Shown one piece after another: positions 16,885-24,512 of a stretch of DNA of 64,000 bases (positions are counted from its first letter, which is position 1; each line of letters opens with the position of its first letter). The stretch spans positions 124,001-188,000 of the forward strand of contig NZ_MZNT01000008.1 in NCBI RefSeq assembly GCF_002042965.1, written 5' to 3'. Under the pieces are notes generated by a model, which was not told the origin of the DNA, searched no databases, and saw only the letters and a list, made by a program, of their open reading frames with translations. The translations under genes and the position numbers were made by a program. This DNA comes from Paenibacillus sp. 32352 (lineage in GTDB: Bacteria > Bacillota > Bacilli > Paenibacillales > NBRC-103111).

Positions 16885-18060
16885 ATGACAGAGAAATGGA
16901 TGGATAAGATTATTAACCTGGAAGCATTCGGCAAGGTACATAGAGATATGCGGGCTGTGAGCCCGGAGACGGCGGATAATATTATCGATTCCTTTACGAA
17001 AGCCCTTGCACCTGTGAGAGAGGCTTTGGCGAAGGCAAGGAACAACGACCAAATACGCGTTGCCCTCATTCAAGAGCAGTTAATTGTTCAGGCGCAGGCG
17101 AGCCAATATTTGAGCATCACCGACGAGTTTACAGAGCGTCATAAAAATTTGTGGAAATTTAACTCCCAGGCTCCCGAGCTCTTTTTCCAGACCGCCTATG
17201 ATCGGCTTGCCGCCTATTTTCAGCAGAAAAAAACGGTAATGCACCACAAATTAGAACTGGACAGCTCCTGGTACAGCGGAATCAAGGATTCGGCCAAGAA
17301 AATGGGGTCATTGGTCAATTATGCCGTCAAAGGCGCTAATCAATTGTCCGAAAAGCTCGGCGGTCAAAAGCTGACCGCCAACGAGAAGGTGATCGACGAC
17401 AAATCGATTGTAGAGACACTGATGGAGCAGCACCTTCATCCCAAGCAGGTGTCAGTGGATATAGGACTCATACTGGACCACTGCAATAAGGTCTATGAAG
17501 AGGCGTGGAAAAAGGAAATCGCTGCACAGCAGCCTGACTTGCAGCGGATTATCCCGCATATGCTGGTCCATAAAGCAAGGGAGAATGTCGAGCTGCAGTT
17601 TCAGGTAGGAGCAACGGAGCAGATATTCCTTGTCTCCATTGGCACTACGGTTGCGAGCGTCCTCGCTTTGGCGGCGGGGTGGCACACGCTGACATGGGCG
17701 ATTTTGAACGTCTTTCCTCCGATGGCGCTGTTCGTTGCCGCCTTGACCGTTGTCACGGGATTTTTGACCAAAGAGAGTGCATTGAAGCAGCGGAAAAAGC
17801 AGATCGATGATTCGGTCAATCAATACTATCATTATTTTCTGACCTATCTCGACGTCATTAAGCTGAAGGAGTTAGGCGACAAATCGTTAAGGCAGCACAT
17901 CGTAAATGCCGGGGAAACCATCATCCATAAGACGATCGAGCAATGGGAAGCATCGCTGCTGGGCGGATTGACGATCGATCATTATAGGCAGCTGAACGCT
18001 GCCTTTTCCAGGCACATTCTTTATTTACAGGAGAAGCTAGAAGAACTGGGGCAGACTTGA
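16885..18060 (+). CDS. Unknown protein with a two-helix membrane hairpin
   Basis: This 391-residue protein is largely helical and highly charged, with a membrane hairpin at about residues 248-295 (IFLVSIGTTVASVLALAAG and MALFVAALTVVTGFL). The N-terminal 245 residues and C-terminal 95 residues would lie on the same side. This layout recalls dynamin-related or coiled-coil membrane proteins, but no P-loop is present. An AAGGAGAT site precedes the start. It follows the gene at 15987 in the same orientation and ends about 100 bp from the convergent ankyrin gene. The gap holds a hairpin (CCAGGA/TCCTGG near 18103-18127) without a T-run. Confidence 0.55.
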   Translation: MTEKWMDKIINLEAFGKVHRDMRAVSPETADNIIDSFTKALAPVREALAKARNNDQIRVALIQEQLIVQAQASQYLSITDEFTERHKNLWKFNSQAPELFFQTAYDRLAAYFQQKKTVMHHKLELDSSWYSGIKDSAKKMGSLVNYAVKGANQLSEKLGGQKLTANEKVIDDKSIVETLMEQHLHPKQVSVDIGLILDHCNKVYEEAWKKEIAAQQPDLQRIIPHMLVHKARENVELQFQVGATEQIFLVSIGTTVASVLALAAGWHTLTWAILNVFPPMALFVAALTVVTGFLTKESALKQRKKQIDDSVNQYYHYFLTYLDVIKLKELGDKSLRQHIVNAGETIIHKTIEQWEASLLGGLTIDHYRQLNAAFSRHILYLQEKLEELGQT

Positions 18061-18161
18061 AGCTGCTGAATCGGGGGGGAGTGTGTAATGTACTCAGCTG
18101 TTACCAGGAGCGGAAATCCGTTCCTGGCAGCCACGGCTGAAGTGTCGTTGAATTTATGGTG

Positions 18162-19493
18162 TTAATCCTGCCCATCCAGATTAAGCTTCAGCTTCCTTCT
18201 TCCAGCAATATCAGGAGGAAAGCTGGAGGGCTCTTGCTCACGGGCGACGGATTGCGATGATCGCTGTCCGGCAGCTCCCGTTAACACGTTGGCTACTTCT
18301 TGATACCCCTTTTCATCTGCATAGTCTAAGGCAGTTTTGCCAAGAAGATCGGCTACCTGAGGGTCGGCTCCCTTTCTTAATAGGAAAGAAGCTAACGCGA
18401 GATGATTCATCCCGGCTGCATAATGAAGGGCTGTTCTCCCCACAACATCGGGTTCATTAATATCAACGCCCTGCTCGGTTAAATAATGGATGATGGCAAT
18501 TTGTTGATCATCGATATCGGTTTCCAGGCTTTCATCGTCGTACTCAAATACGTCATAACCTGTGCTGTATACGGTTGCGATGATCAGATTTCGTTCATTT
18601 TTGGTTTTGCAGCGCACATCGGCGCCTTGCTGAACAAGCTTTTTGACAAGCGCCAAATCCTTGCCATACTTGGAGCAAGCCTCCGCCAGACTTTGATTTA
18701 AGCCCGAACGGTCCAGCAGCTGGTATTTGAACATGTATTCGACAAGCTTGGTGTTGCTGCCTTTCAAGAGAAAGTCAATCAGCGCTTGTCTAAGGGTAGC
18801 ACCCTTGGCCAGCAGCTGTTCGACGTAGAAGGAATCCGCCTGATTAAGAACGCAGGAGGACATCCCTAATTCCATGGTGTTAGAATACAAGGTTTTGGTC
18901 ATTAGCGTTTCAAAAATGTGCGACTGCTTCTCTCGGATGACCTCGGCCAGCAGGGTGAAATTATCGTTATTAACAGCATTCACATCAGCGCCCCGGGCGA
19001 TAAGATACTCCACGATATCCCACGAATGATGCTTGGCTGCGGCCAGCAGGGGAGTAAAACCTCCGCGGTATTTATGCTCGATTTTGGCTCCTGAGACCAT
19101 ATGCGTCTTGACCGTATGCAAATCTCCATTCATGATAGCTTCTTGCAGCGCTTTATAGGATTCCTTATTGATCGTAATGGGTTGAATGGGTTCCTCCGGT
19201 GCGGCCGCCTCCTGCTCGGGCTGTTTCTTCTTCTGGGCAGCCGTTCCCGCCGCTATCGGCTCAGGCTGATCTACCTTGATATTTAAATAATGAAATATCG
19301 TTTGTACCAGAACTTCAGTACGGTCCTTGGAGAGATGGCGGGCCGAGGAAAATCCTTGAATAATTTGATTGTAGTTGTTTTGATTCAATGTAACTCCCTG
19401 AAGCCGGAATAAGGTTTGAAACAGGCCGCTTGCTTGATACAGGCTGTTCAAATCACGGGCCATAGCTTGCTGAAGCTCGGCGAAATTGTTCAT
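18162..19493 (-). CDS. Ankyrin-repeat protein
   Basis: This 443-residue protein has about five ankyrin repeats. The clearest are GGFTPLLAAAKHHSWDIVEY near residue 145 and VGRTALHYAAGMNHLALASF near 360, followed by KTALDYADEKGYQEVANVL. More degenerate repeats lie between. The N-terminal 110 residues are helical, and the last 45 are polar. Ankyrin repeats mediate protein binding; here the likely partners are the products of the same operon. The start overlaps the stop of the radical-SAM gene (ATGA), which ties it to the Ycf46/DUF1257/DUF2997 cassette. Confidence 0.85.
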   Translation of the reverse strand: MNNFAELQQAMARDLNSLYQASGLFQTLFRLQGVTLNQNNYNQIIQGFSSARHLSKDRTEVLVQTIFHYLNIKVDQPEPIAAGTAAQKKKQPEQEAAAPEEPIQPITINKESYKALQEAIMNGDLHTVKTHMVSGAKIEHKYRGGFTPLLAAAKHHSWDIVEYLIARGADVNAVNNDNFTLLAEVIREKQSHIFETLMTKTLYSNTMELGMSSCVLNQADSFYVEQLLAKGATLRQALIDFLLKGSNTKLVEYMFKYQLLDRSGLNQSLAEACSKYGKDLALVKKLVQQGADVRCKTKNERNLIIATVYSTGYDVFEYDDESLETDIDDQQIAIIHYLTEQGVDINEPDVVGRTALHYAAGMNHLALASFLLRKGADPQVADLLGKTALDYADEKGYQEVANVLTGAAGQRSSQSVAREQEPSSFPPDIAGRRKLKLNLDGQD

Positions 19494-20074
19494 ATGGACT
19501 CACCCTTTGTTGTAATGGATTTAAGTAGAGAATCGGAGGGAAAGCCGGTCATCTGTATGGTACCGTCCGAATTCAATGTAATCTCGACTTGTCTTGCTTT
19601 AAAATCCTCCAATATGTATCGTTCGCTTAACAGATGAATGGTCTGGTTATATGAGCCTGCCGTCAGTTCAGACGAAGGAACGGATTCGTCGAATCGTCCA
19701 TCGATGAGAACATCGACGTGCTGAAGGATATCCGTTGCCAAAGGCATCTGTCGGAGTTCTTTCATTGTAAAGCCCGTAAACAAGACTACGGAGAGATGCC
19801 GCGACCTTATATATTTTACCAGCTCGAGAAGGCCCTCTTGCTGCAAAAAAGGCTCTCCCCCGGAGATGGTTACTCCCTCTATATCCTGCGGTATGCATTC
19901 GAGTACGGTTTCCAGCGTCATCCGGGTTCCACCGTCTAAGGGGTGGGAATCCGGGTTAAAGCATCCCGGACAATCCAGCGTACAGCCTTGAAAATGAATG
20001 ACGCAGCGCTTCCCCGGGCCGTTTACATAGGAATAGCGGTGAATGCCGTGGATATTTAACAAGATCGAAGCCAT
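19490..20074 (-). CDS. Radical SAM activase-like protein (4Fe-4S single-cluster)
   Basis: This 194-residue protein carries the radical-SAM cluster motif CxxxCxxC as GCTLDCPGCFN near residue 31, then a glycine-rich SAM contact (GVTISGGEPFLQQEG, near 70). It resembles NrdG and pyruvate-formate-lyase activases, which install a glycyl radical on a partner. No glycyl-radical enzyme is encoded nearby, so the target is unknown. The last 50 residues form an extra beta-rich tail (QVEITLNSDGTIQMTGFP). The gene starts 3 bp after the DUF2997 stop and overlaps the ankyrin start. Confidence 0.85.
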   Translation of the reverse strand: MASILLNIHGIHRYSYVNGPGKRCVIHFQGCTLDCPGCFNPDSHPLDGGTRMTLETVLECIPQDIEGVTISGGEPFLQQEGLLELVKYIRSRHLSVVLFTGFTMKELRQMPLATDILQHVDVLIDGRFDESVPSSELTAGSYNQTIHLLSERYILEDFKARQVEITLNSDGTIQMTGFPSDSLLKSITTKGESI

Positions 20075-20077
20075 GGC

Positions 20078-20269
20078 TTATAACTCCACATTCCGGTTTT
20101 GCTGCAAGGAGGTTCTTTGGTAATACTCGGGCTTTTTCTTACGCTGCTCGGTCATGCCTAGCGCCTTCTCCAAGGCTTGGGTGGCTGCTTCACAAGATTT
20201 CCCTTGAAAACCGATGGCTTCAATAGACAGCGTGCCGTCCTTTTTGACGATAATTTCTATTGATTTCAT
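20078..20269 (-). CDS. DUF2997 family small protein
   Basis: This 63-residue protein begins MKSIEIIVKKDGTLSIEAIG, followed by a CEAATQALEKALG helix and a basic tail. It matches the DUF2997 pattern of short proteins usually encoded next to Ycf35 (DUF1257) and Ycf46-type ATPases. The fold looks like a beta-hairpin plus helix. It lies 7 bp downstream of the DUF1257 gene and 3 bp upstream of the radical-SAM gene. The function is unknown. Confidence 0.75.
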   Translation of the reverse strand: MKSIEIIVKKDGTLSIEAIGFQGKSCEAATQALEKALGMTEQRKKKPEYYQRTSLQQNRNVEL

Positions 20270-20276
20270 GATTGTA

Positions 20277-20657
20277 TTAGCCTCCCGTTCGGCAGATCAA
20301 TTTGATCGAGCCGTCCTCCATCTGACGTCGCTCCACAGCATAGCCTTGCTTGCGTGCTGCAAGTGTAGCGGCATGAACCGCATAATGCTGAAGCAGATGC
20401 TCGGCGCGTTTGCCGACTTCCTTTTCTACATGCCCGTTGTACCAGTCCGTAGTCATGGTGTAGGCACCCGTTCTGCCCAAAGTGAATGCTAGATCATAAG
20501 GGCCCTTTAGCTTCACTACATAATCTGCGGGAAGTAGCCTCCCGTTGTATCCCCGTGCGGACTGATCTCGAAGCAGATCCAGGCCTAACTCGCGACAGGC
20601 AAGCTCCAGCGCTTGAATATCGCGAATTTCTGTTTTCATTTTGGTAAAATGGCTCAT
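20277..20657 (-). CDS. DUF1257 (Ycf35-like) protein
   Basis: This 126-residue protein begins MSHFTKMKTEIRDIQALELA, the typical opening of DUF1257/Ycf35, and continues with the conserved YDLAFTLGRTGAYTMTTDWY. It is best known from plastid and cyanobacterial genomes, where its role is unclear. The start at 20657 has GGAG 8 nt upstream; a longer open frame upstream has no ribosome binding site and overlaps the AAA gene. It sits between the Ycf46-like ATPase and the DUF2997 gene. Confidence 0.82.
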   Translation of the reverse strand: MSHFTKMKTEIRDIQALELACRELGLDLLRDQSARGYNGRLLPADYVVKLKGPYDLAFTLGRTGAYTMTTDWYNGHVEKEVGKRAEHLLQHYAVHAATLAARKQGYAVERRQMEDGSIKLICRTGG

Positions 20658-20677
20658 GAGTTTGGCTCCGTTGTAGA

Positions 20678-22201
20678 TTAAGATAGAGTAATTCTTCTTT
20701 TTGGGAGAGCGGATCTTTCCTCGATTTCGGATAGATCGATTTCCCCTGTGCATCGCGAGGCACTCTTGGCCCGCAGCTTTCCCCAAGCCCTAATGGCTTC
20801 AATTTTTTCCTTCATCGTTATAGAAAGCGGGATTTTGCTTTGAATCGCCCGCAGCATATCATCGGTCGTAAAGTCGCGTTTCTGGCTAAAAGCGTAAAAC
20901 ATAGCCGCTTCCAGCACCTTTTCGATCTCGGCGCCGCTATATCCTTCTGATGCTTCGGCCAAGGCATTCAGATCGAACAGCTGGGGATTGCGCCTCTTTC
21001 TGGCGATGTGAATGTGCCAGATTTCTTGACGCTCCTCCTTTTGAGGGAGGTCGGCCCAGAAGATTTCATCAAACCTCCGAAGAAGCTCGGGAGGAAGTGA
21101 AGTCACATCGTTGGCAGTTGCAAAAAGGAACACAGGCTTCGATTTCTCCTGCATCCATGTTAACAGCTGGCCGAAGATCCGGTTGGTTACGCCCCCGTCA
21201 TTGCCGTTCCCTAAGCCGCTGAAGGCTTTATCCAGTTCATCGATCCACAGAATACAGGGGCTCAAAGTTTCGGCCAGCTCAATCGCTGCACGCATCTGCT
21301 TCTCAGACTGACCGACAAGCGAGCCAAATACGCGATCCAGCGGAAACCGCAGCAGGGGAAGCTGCCATGCGGCAGAAGCGGCCTTGGCGGCAAGAGATTT
21401 GCCGCATCCGGGCACCCCCACATAAAGAAGGCCGGCAGGTTCCTTAATTCCGTAATCCCTTGCCATAGGGGTAAAGGCTTGTTCCCGTTCCAGCAGCCAG
21501 TCTTTAATCTCCTGGTTTCCTCCGATATCGTCTAGCGTGAGTGAGGGCTCAATATATTCAAGCAGTCCTGAACGTCTTATGATCTTTGTTTTCTCCCTCT
21601 GAATCTCCGTTATGGCCTGTCCATGAAACGAGCCGTGCCTTACAAGAGTAACGGCAAACGCATTCTCCGCTTCTGCGCATGTCATACCGAGCGCTGCTTC
21701 GAGCAGTCTGGTTCTATCAGTGATCTCAATTCTCGAATCTACGGAGGACATCACGATGTCGAGCACCTTTCCTAGCTCCTGTACATCCGGAAGCCGATAC
21801 TCGACCAGGGCCACTTCCTTTTCAATTTCCGCAGGAAGCTGCACATACGGAGAGAGGAAGATGCAGGGCTTGCTTCCGTGCTTGGCGAACGGCACCATAT
21901 CCCGTATCTTCTGCAGTACCATATAATTATCCAGGAAGAAGTGGAAGTTAGTGAATACATGAATCATGTTGTCCTGCTCTTGCCTGTATACGTCAAAACA
22001 GCTGATTTGATCTGACGGATGCATTTCCAGCGATTGTCCCGTTTGCGGATCAAACCAGCCCTTCGTACAGGACCATATTTTGGCTCCCATTTGGATGTCC
22101 TTACTGATCTTGAATATGTCCTCCAGTATGATGTTCTCTTCGTATCCCGTGACCCAGATAAGCGGAAATCCGGCAGCGATGTATTGTTTAATGGTTTGCA
22201 A
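20678..22201 (-). CDS. Ycf46-like AAA+ ATPase
   Basis: This 507-residue ATPase has an N-terminal domain (about 1-220), with QTIKQYIAAGFPLIWVTGYE at the start as in Ycf46 proteins, then a AAA+ module. Walker A is GVPGCGKSLAAKA near residue 265, Walker B is CILWIDELDKAF near 320, sensor 1 is FLFATANDVTSLP near 365, and the arginine finger region is LLRRFDEIFWADLP. The C-terminus includes the lid helix. It probably remodels a protein or RNA-protein target together with the DUF1257 and DUF2997 products. The start is TTG with GAGGAG upstream. The gene is divergent from the Band-7 unit across a 615-bp gap. Confidence 0.85.
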   Translation of the reverse strand: MQTIKQYIAAGFPLIWVTGYEENIILEDIFKISKDIQMGAKIWSCTKGWFDPQTGQSLEMHPSDQISCFDVYRQEQDNMIHVFTNFHFFLDNYMVLQKIRDMVPFAKHGSKPCIFLSPYVQLPAEIEKEVALVEYRLPDVQELGKVLDIVMSSVDSRIEITDRTRLLEAALGMTCAEAENAFAVTLVRHGSFHGQAITEIQREKTKIIRRSGLLEYIEPSLTLDDIGGNQEIKDWLLEREQAFTPMARDYGIKEPAGLLYVGVPGCGKSLAAKAASAAWQLPLLRFPLDRVFGSLVGQSEKQMRAAIELAETLSPCILWIDELDKAFSGLGNGNDGGVTNRIFGQLLTWMQEKSKPVFLFATANDVTSLPPELLRRFDEIFWADLPQKEERQEIWHIHIARKRRNPQLFDLNALAEASEGYSGAEIEKVLEAAMFYAFSQKRDFTTDDMLRAIQSKIPLSITMKEKIEAIRAWGKLRAKSASRCTGEIDLSEIEERSALPKRRITLS

Positions 22202-22289
22202 AGTCAGCAGCTCCTCAGATGTAGAAAATTTCGACTATGCTTTTATTCTCCTCATTTTTGTATATTTTGACAATCCTTTTTTCTTCCGC

Positions 22290-22311
22290 GTCGTAATACT
22301 TTCGCCATGTT
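22290..22311 (+). promoter_or_regulatory. Shared upstream element, copy 1
   Basis: These 22 bp contain TCGTAATACTTTC. They match 24428-24449, upstream of the hen1 gene, at 20 of 22 positions; the differences are at 22304 and 22307. In the hen1 copy a -35 box overlaps the 3' end of the element. The aligned -35 and -10 here (22310-22315 and 22333-22338) are poor, so activator dependence is plausible. An upstream TTGACA at 22267-22272 has no -10 at normal spacing. The element also lies about 90 bp upstream of the divergent AAA+ gene. Confidence 0.55.
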
Positions 22312-22451
22312 CGGATGGATTCAAATAAGAGACAATAGGTATCGGGTTGACGCACGGATGGCTTACCCAGGCTCGGACATCGCAGTCCGGCAGTGCAGGC
22401 GTATCCTATACACTTGTATGCTGTTTGACCTATTCGGCTCAATTCCTCACA

Positions 22452-22518
22452 GGGGTTCGATTCCCCATATCGTATGGGACGATATTGCCCGAGGTAGGGC
22501 ACTCGACTTTCACTCGAG
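22452..22518 (+). ncRNA. tRNA-like RNA in circularly permuted order
   Basis: Read 5' to 3', the segment shows a T-arm (GGGG stem, loop TTCGATT, CCCC), then a 7-bp stem ATATCGT/ACGATAT closed by the loop ATGGG, then a single T, a D-arm (GCCC, loop GAGGTA, GGGC), one A, and an anticodon arm (CTCGA, 7-nt loop CTTTCAC, TCGAG). All tRNA signatures are present: TTCGA in the T-loop, GG in the D-loop, U33, and anticodon UUC (Glu) with a purine at 37. However, the T-arm and 3' acceptor strand precede the 5' acceptor strand, and the acceptor is capped, so no CCA end can exist. This resembles the tRNA-mimicking module of bacterial YrlA-type Y RNAs. It lies in the long leader of the Band-7 gene beside RNA repair genes. 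Boundaries of the full transcript are unknown. Confidence 0.6.
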
Positions 22519-22784
22519 GAGAACATGCTAACCATTACGGGAGGGCCGGAAAGGGATTCCTCAGTGGCTGTCTATGCACACTGCGGCGGGGCTTAGCAAT
22601 CCGCGGATACCGGCTTGTGCCGTTCAGGATCAGAGGCTGACGCCAAGGCATGATGAGACAGGTTGCATCCGGACCTGGCTGCATCGCGTCAAGACAGAAG
22701 CGCAATGGCTCGCACAGCACAAGTCTTAAGCGGGATTCCGTCTTACGCGCAGGAGGACCTCCCTTTTCCAGAGTCATCAATCAA

Positions 22785-22805
22785 AGGCAGACTGAAGGTC
22801 TGCTT
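22785..22805 (+). promoter_or_regulatory. Hairpin directly upstream of the Band-7 ribosome binding site
   Basis: GCAGAC and GTCTGC (plus a G-T and an A-T pair outside) form a stem around TGAAG and end 1-2 nt before AAGGAGG. It has no T-run, so it is not a terminator. It could influence translation of the Band-7 gene. The rest of the 22519-22784 leader has several short hairpins (for example CAGGT/ACCTG near 22660-22678) but no recognised RNA family. Confidence 0.45.
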
Positions 22806-22816
22806 AAGGAGGAAAC

Positions 22817-23935
22817 ATGATGTTTAAAAAGATCAATATTAAAACCGACGAACGCGGGCTGCTGTTCCGCAAAGGAAGCTATGTCAAGCTGCTGCAGCCA
22901 GGCACGTACCGATTCTCTCCATTTTCGGAGGATACGGTAGAGGTTCTTACTATAACAAAGCCTTTTCATGTCCAGGGGAAGGATTTGCAGCTGTTCATGC
23001 AGGATGAGCGGCTCTTGCAGGAGCTGGATGTCGTTCAGGTGCAAGACCATGAGTATGTCCTGCATTACGAGAACGGCCAATTCGTCTCTCTTCTAACCGC
23101 CGGGAGCTATGCGTTCTGGAATGTACTGAAGAAGCATACTTATATCCGGATCGATATCCGGAACCCCGAGCTGCCGGCCGAGGTTGATCTGGCGGTATTG
23201 CCCAGGCTGGCCAGCTATCTTCAGGCGTTCGAGGTGGCTAATCATGAATCCGGTGCGCTGTACTATAACCATGTGATGCAGAGGGAGCTGGCACCCGGAA
23301 AGTATTACTTCTGGAGAGGGCCTGTCTCGGTAGCGGTCAAAACCGTCGATTTGCGCCAGCAGCAGATGGATATGACCGGCCAGGAGATGATGACGGAGGA
23401 CAAAGTCACTCTGCGCTTGAACTTCGTATGCCAGTACAGAATCGTTCAACCGCTGCGGGTGCTGGAGATCCGTTCCTTTGAAGAGCAATTGTACATTCAA
23501 TTGCAGCTTATTTTGCGGGAGTATGTAGGAACCTTGAAGTTAGATGATCTGCTGAAAATGAAGCAGGAAATCGCGGCCTTCGTTCTGTCGAGATTGAATG
23601 AGAAGAGCGAAGAGTACGGCGTCCGGTTTTTGTCCGCAGGGGTGAAGGACATCATTTTGCCGGGGGATATTAAGGAGATCATGAACACCGTGCTGCTTGC
23701 CGAGAAAAAGGCTCAAGCCAACATCATCACCCGGCGTGAGGAGACGGCATCGACGAGAAGCCTGCTGAATACCGCCAAGCTGATGGATGAGAACATGACG
23801 CTGTACCGGTTGAAGGAGCTGGAGTTCCTGGAGAAGATTTGTGAGAAGATCGGCACGATTTCGTTGACTGGCGGAGGCAATCTGCTGGAGCAGCTGAATT
23901 CGCTGCTGGGGGATAAAAGTGCCGGGAAAGTGTAA
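22817..23935 (+). CDS. SPFH/Band-7 (slipin-like) protein
   Basis: This 372-residue protein has two similar N-terminal modules (GLLFRKGSYVKLLQPGTYRF near 14-33 and HYENGQFVSLLTAGSYAFW near 84-102) and a Band-7/SPFH domain at about 165-310 (TGQEMMTEDKVTLRLNFVCQ, later GVRFLSAGVKDIILPGDIKE). A helical coiled C-terminus follows. No membrane helix is evident. SPFH proteins oligomerise into scaffolds. Slipin-like members are reported beside bacterial RNA repair genes such as rtcB, which fits the Hen1-Pnkp pair 600 bp downstream. AAGGAGG precedes ATGATG, so the start may be 22817 or 22820. A terminator follows at 23986. Confidence 0.82.
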   Translation: MMFKKINIKTDERGLLFRKGSYVKLLQPGTYRFSPFSEDTVEVLTITKPFHVQGKDLQLFMQDERLLQELDVVQVQDHEYVLHYENGQFVSLLTAGSYAFWNVLKKHTYIRIDIRNPELPAEVDLAVLPRLASYLQAFEVANHESGALYYNHVMQRELAPGKYYFWRGPVSVAVKTVDLRQQQMDMTGQEMMTEDKVTLRLNFVCQYRIVQPLRVLEIRSFEEQLYIQLQLILREYVGTLKLDDLLKMKQEIAAFVLSRLNEKSEEYGVRFLSAGVKDIILPGDIKEIMNTVLLAEKKAQANIITRREETASTRSLLNTAKLMDENMTLYRLKELEFLEKICEKIGTISLTGGGNLLEQLNSLLGDKSAGKV

Positions 23936-23985
23936 GCTGCCGAAGGGAACCATGTATGTCCCCTGATCTCCGATCGAAAAAAGAA

Positions 23986-24020
23986 GAAGTGCCGGTACTT
24001 CCCGAACCGACACTTCCTTT
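23986..24020. terminator. Bidirectional terminator
   Basis: GAAGTGCCGGT and ACCGACACTTC form a stem with one mismatch. On the plus strand CTTTT follows; on the minus strand TTCTTTTTT follows. It separates the Band-7 gene from the convergent small gene at 24020-24307. Confidence 0.75.
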
Positions 24021-24307
24021 TACTTCCTCACATACCACTTCAACCAGCTTCGAATGGCTTCTTCCTCTGACATTCGTCTATTGCACAGGCAAGGAGAGAT
24101 TACCCACTCATAAATCGCCTGCTGCTTGGTCTTGAAAAAACGATAATCACAAATATTCCATGGGTTATAAACCTTCCGGTACCCTTTTCCATTAGGCAAA
24201 TCATAGGTATAACGACGAACTGCTTTATTGGCTTGACACTTGGCCCAACGGGTACCCGGTGTGTGATGATCGGTCCATACGGGGGCATGCTTTCTGCTTC
24301 GGCTCAT
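24020..24307 (-). CDS. Small basic tryptophan- and cysteine-containing protein
   Basis: This 95-residue protein opens with MSRSRKHAPVWTDHHT and has many Arg, Lys, Trp and Tyr residues, plus Cys in AKCQANKAVRR, NICDY and SPCLC. The opening resembles widespread small uncharacterised proteins that begin SRSxK. The charge suggests nucleic-acid binding, but no domain is identified. AAGGAGG lies 11 nt upstream of the start. It is placed between the Band-7 gene and the RNA repair operon on the opposite strand. Confidence 0.65.
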   Translation of the reverse strand: MSRSRKHAPVWTDHHTPGTRWAKCQANKAVRRYTYDLPNGKGYRKVYNPWNICDYRFFKTKQQAIYEWVISPCLCNRRMSEEEAIRSWLKWYVRK

Positions 24308-24427
24308 CTTGGCTCTAACCTCCTTCTGGGAAGTTAGAGACCGTCCAGCTTCTTCATGTGCATCCTCCTTTTCGGGATGGGGTGAATTCTATCCATTTAA
24401 ACGTGCCTGGCTGGAAAAAGTTGCATG

Positions 24428-24476
24428 GTCGTAATACTTTCACCCTGTTGTCAGAAGTCTGCAGGATCGATAATAA
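24428..24476 (+). promoter_or_regulatory. hen1-pnkp promoter with shared upstream element, copy 2
   Basis: The 22-bp element at 24428-24449 is followed by TTGTCA (24448-24453), a 17-bp spacer, and TAATAA (24471-24476), a good sigma-A promoter. The element overlaps the -35, the usual place for a class II activator site. Transcription would start near 24483, about 30 nt before the hen1 ATG. Confidence 0.65.
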
Positions 24477-24512
24477 ATAACAGAATTACTTTTATTTTAA
24501 GGAGCGGTACGC

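Noticed and set aside
22334..22434. A 7-bp stem AATAGGT/ACCTATT enclosing 87 nt upstream of the tRNA-like part
   Set aside because: A single 7-bp match across this distance is likely by chance, and its left arm may overlap the promoter region.
22440..22545. A normal tRNA-Glu gene
   Set aside because: The T-arm lies 5' of the D- and anticodon arms, and no acceptor strand or T-arm follows the anticodon arm, so a linear tRNA cannot fold here.
24406..24424. Sigma-54 promoter upstream of hen1 (TGG...TTGCAT)
   Set aside because: The distance between GG and GC is 12 (or 8) bp where 10 is required; a sigma-A promoter lies just downstream.
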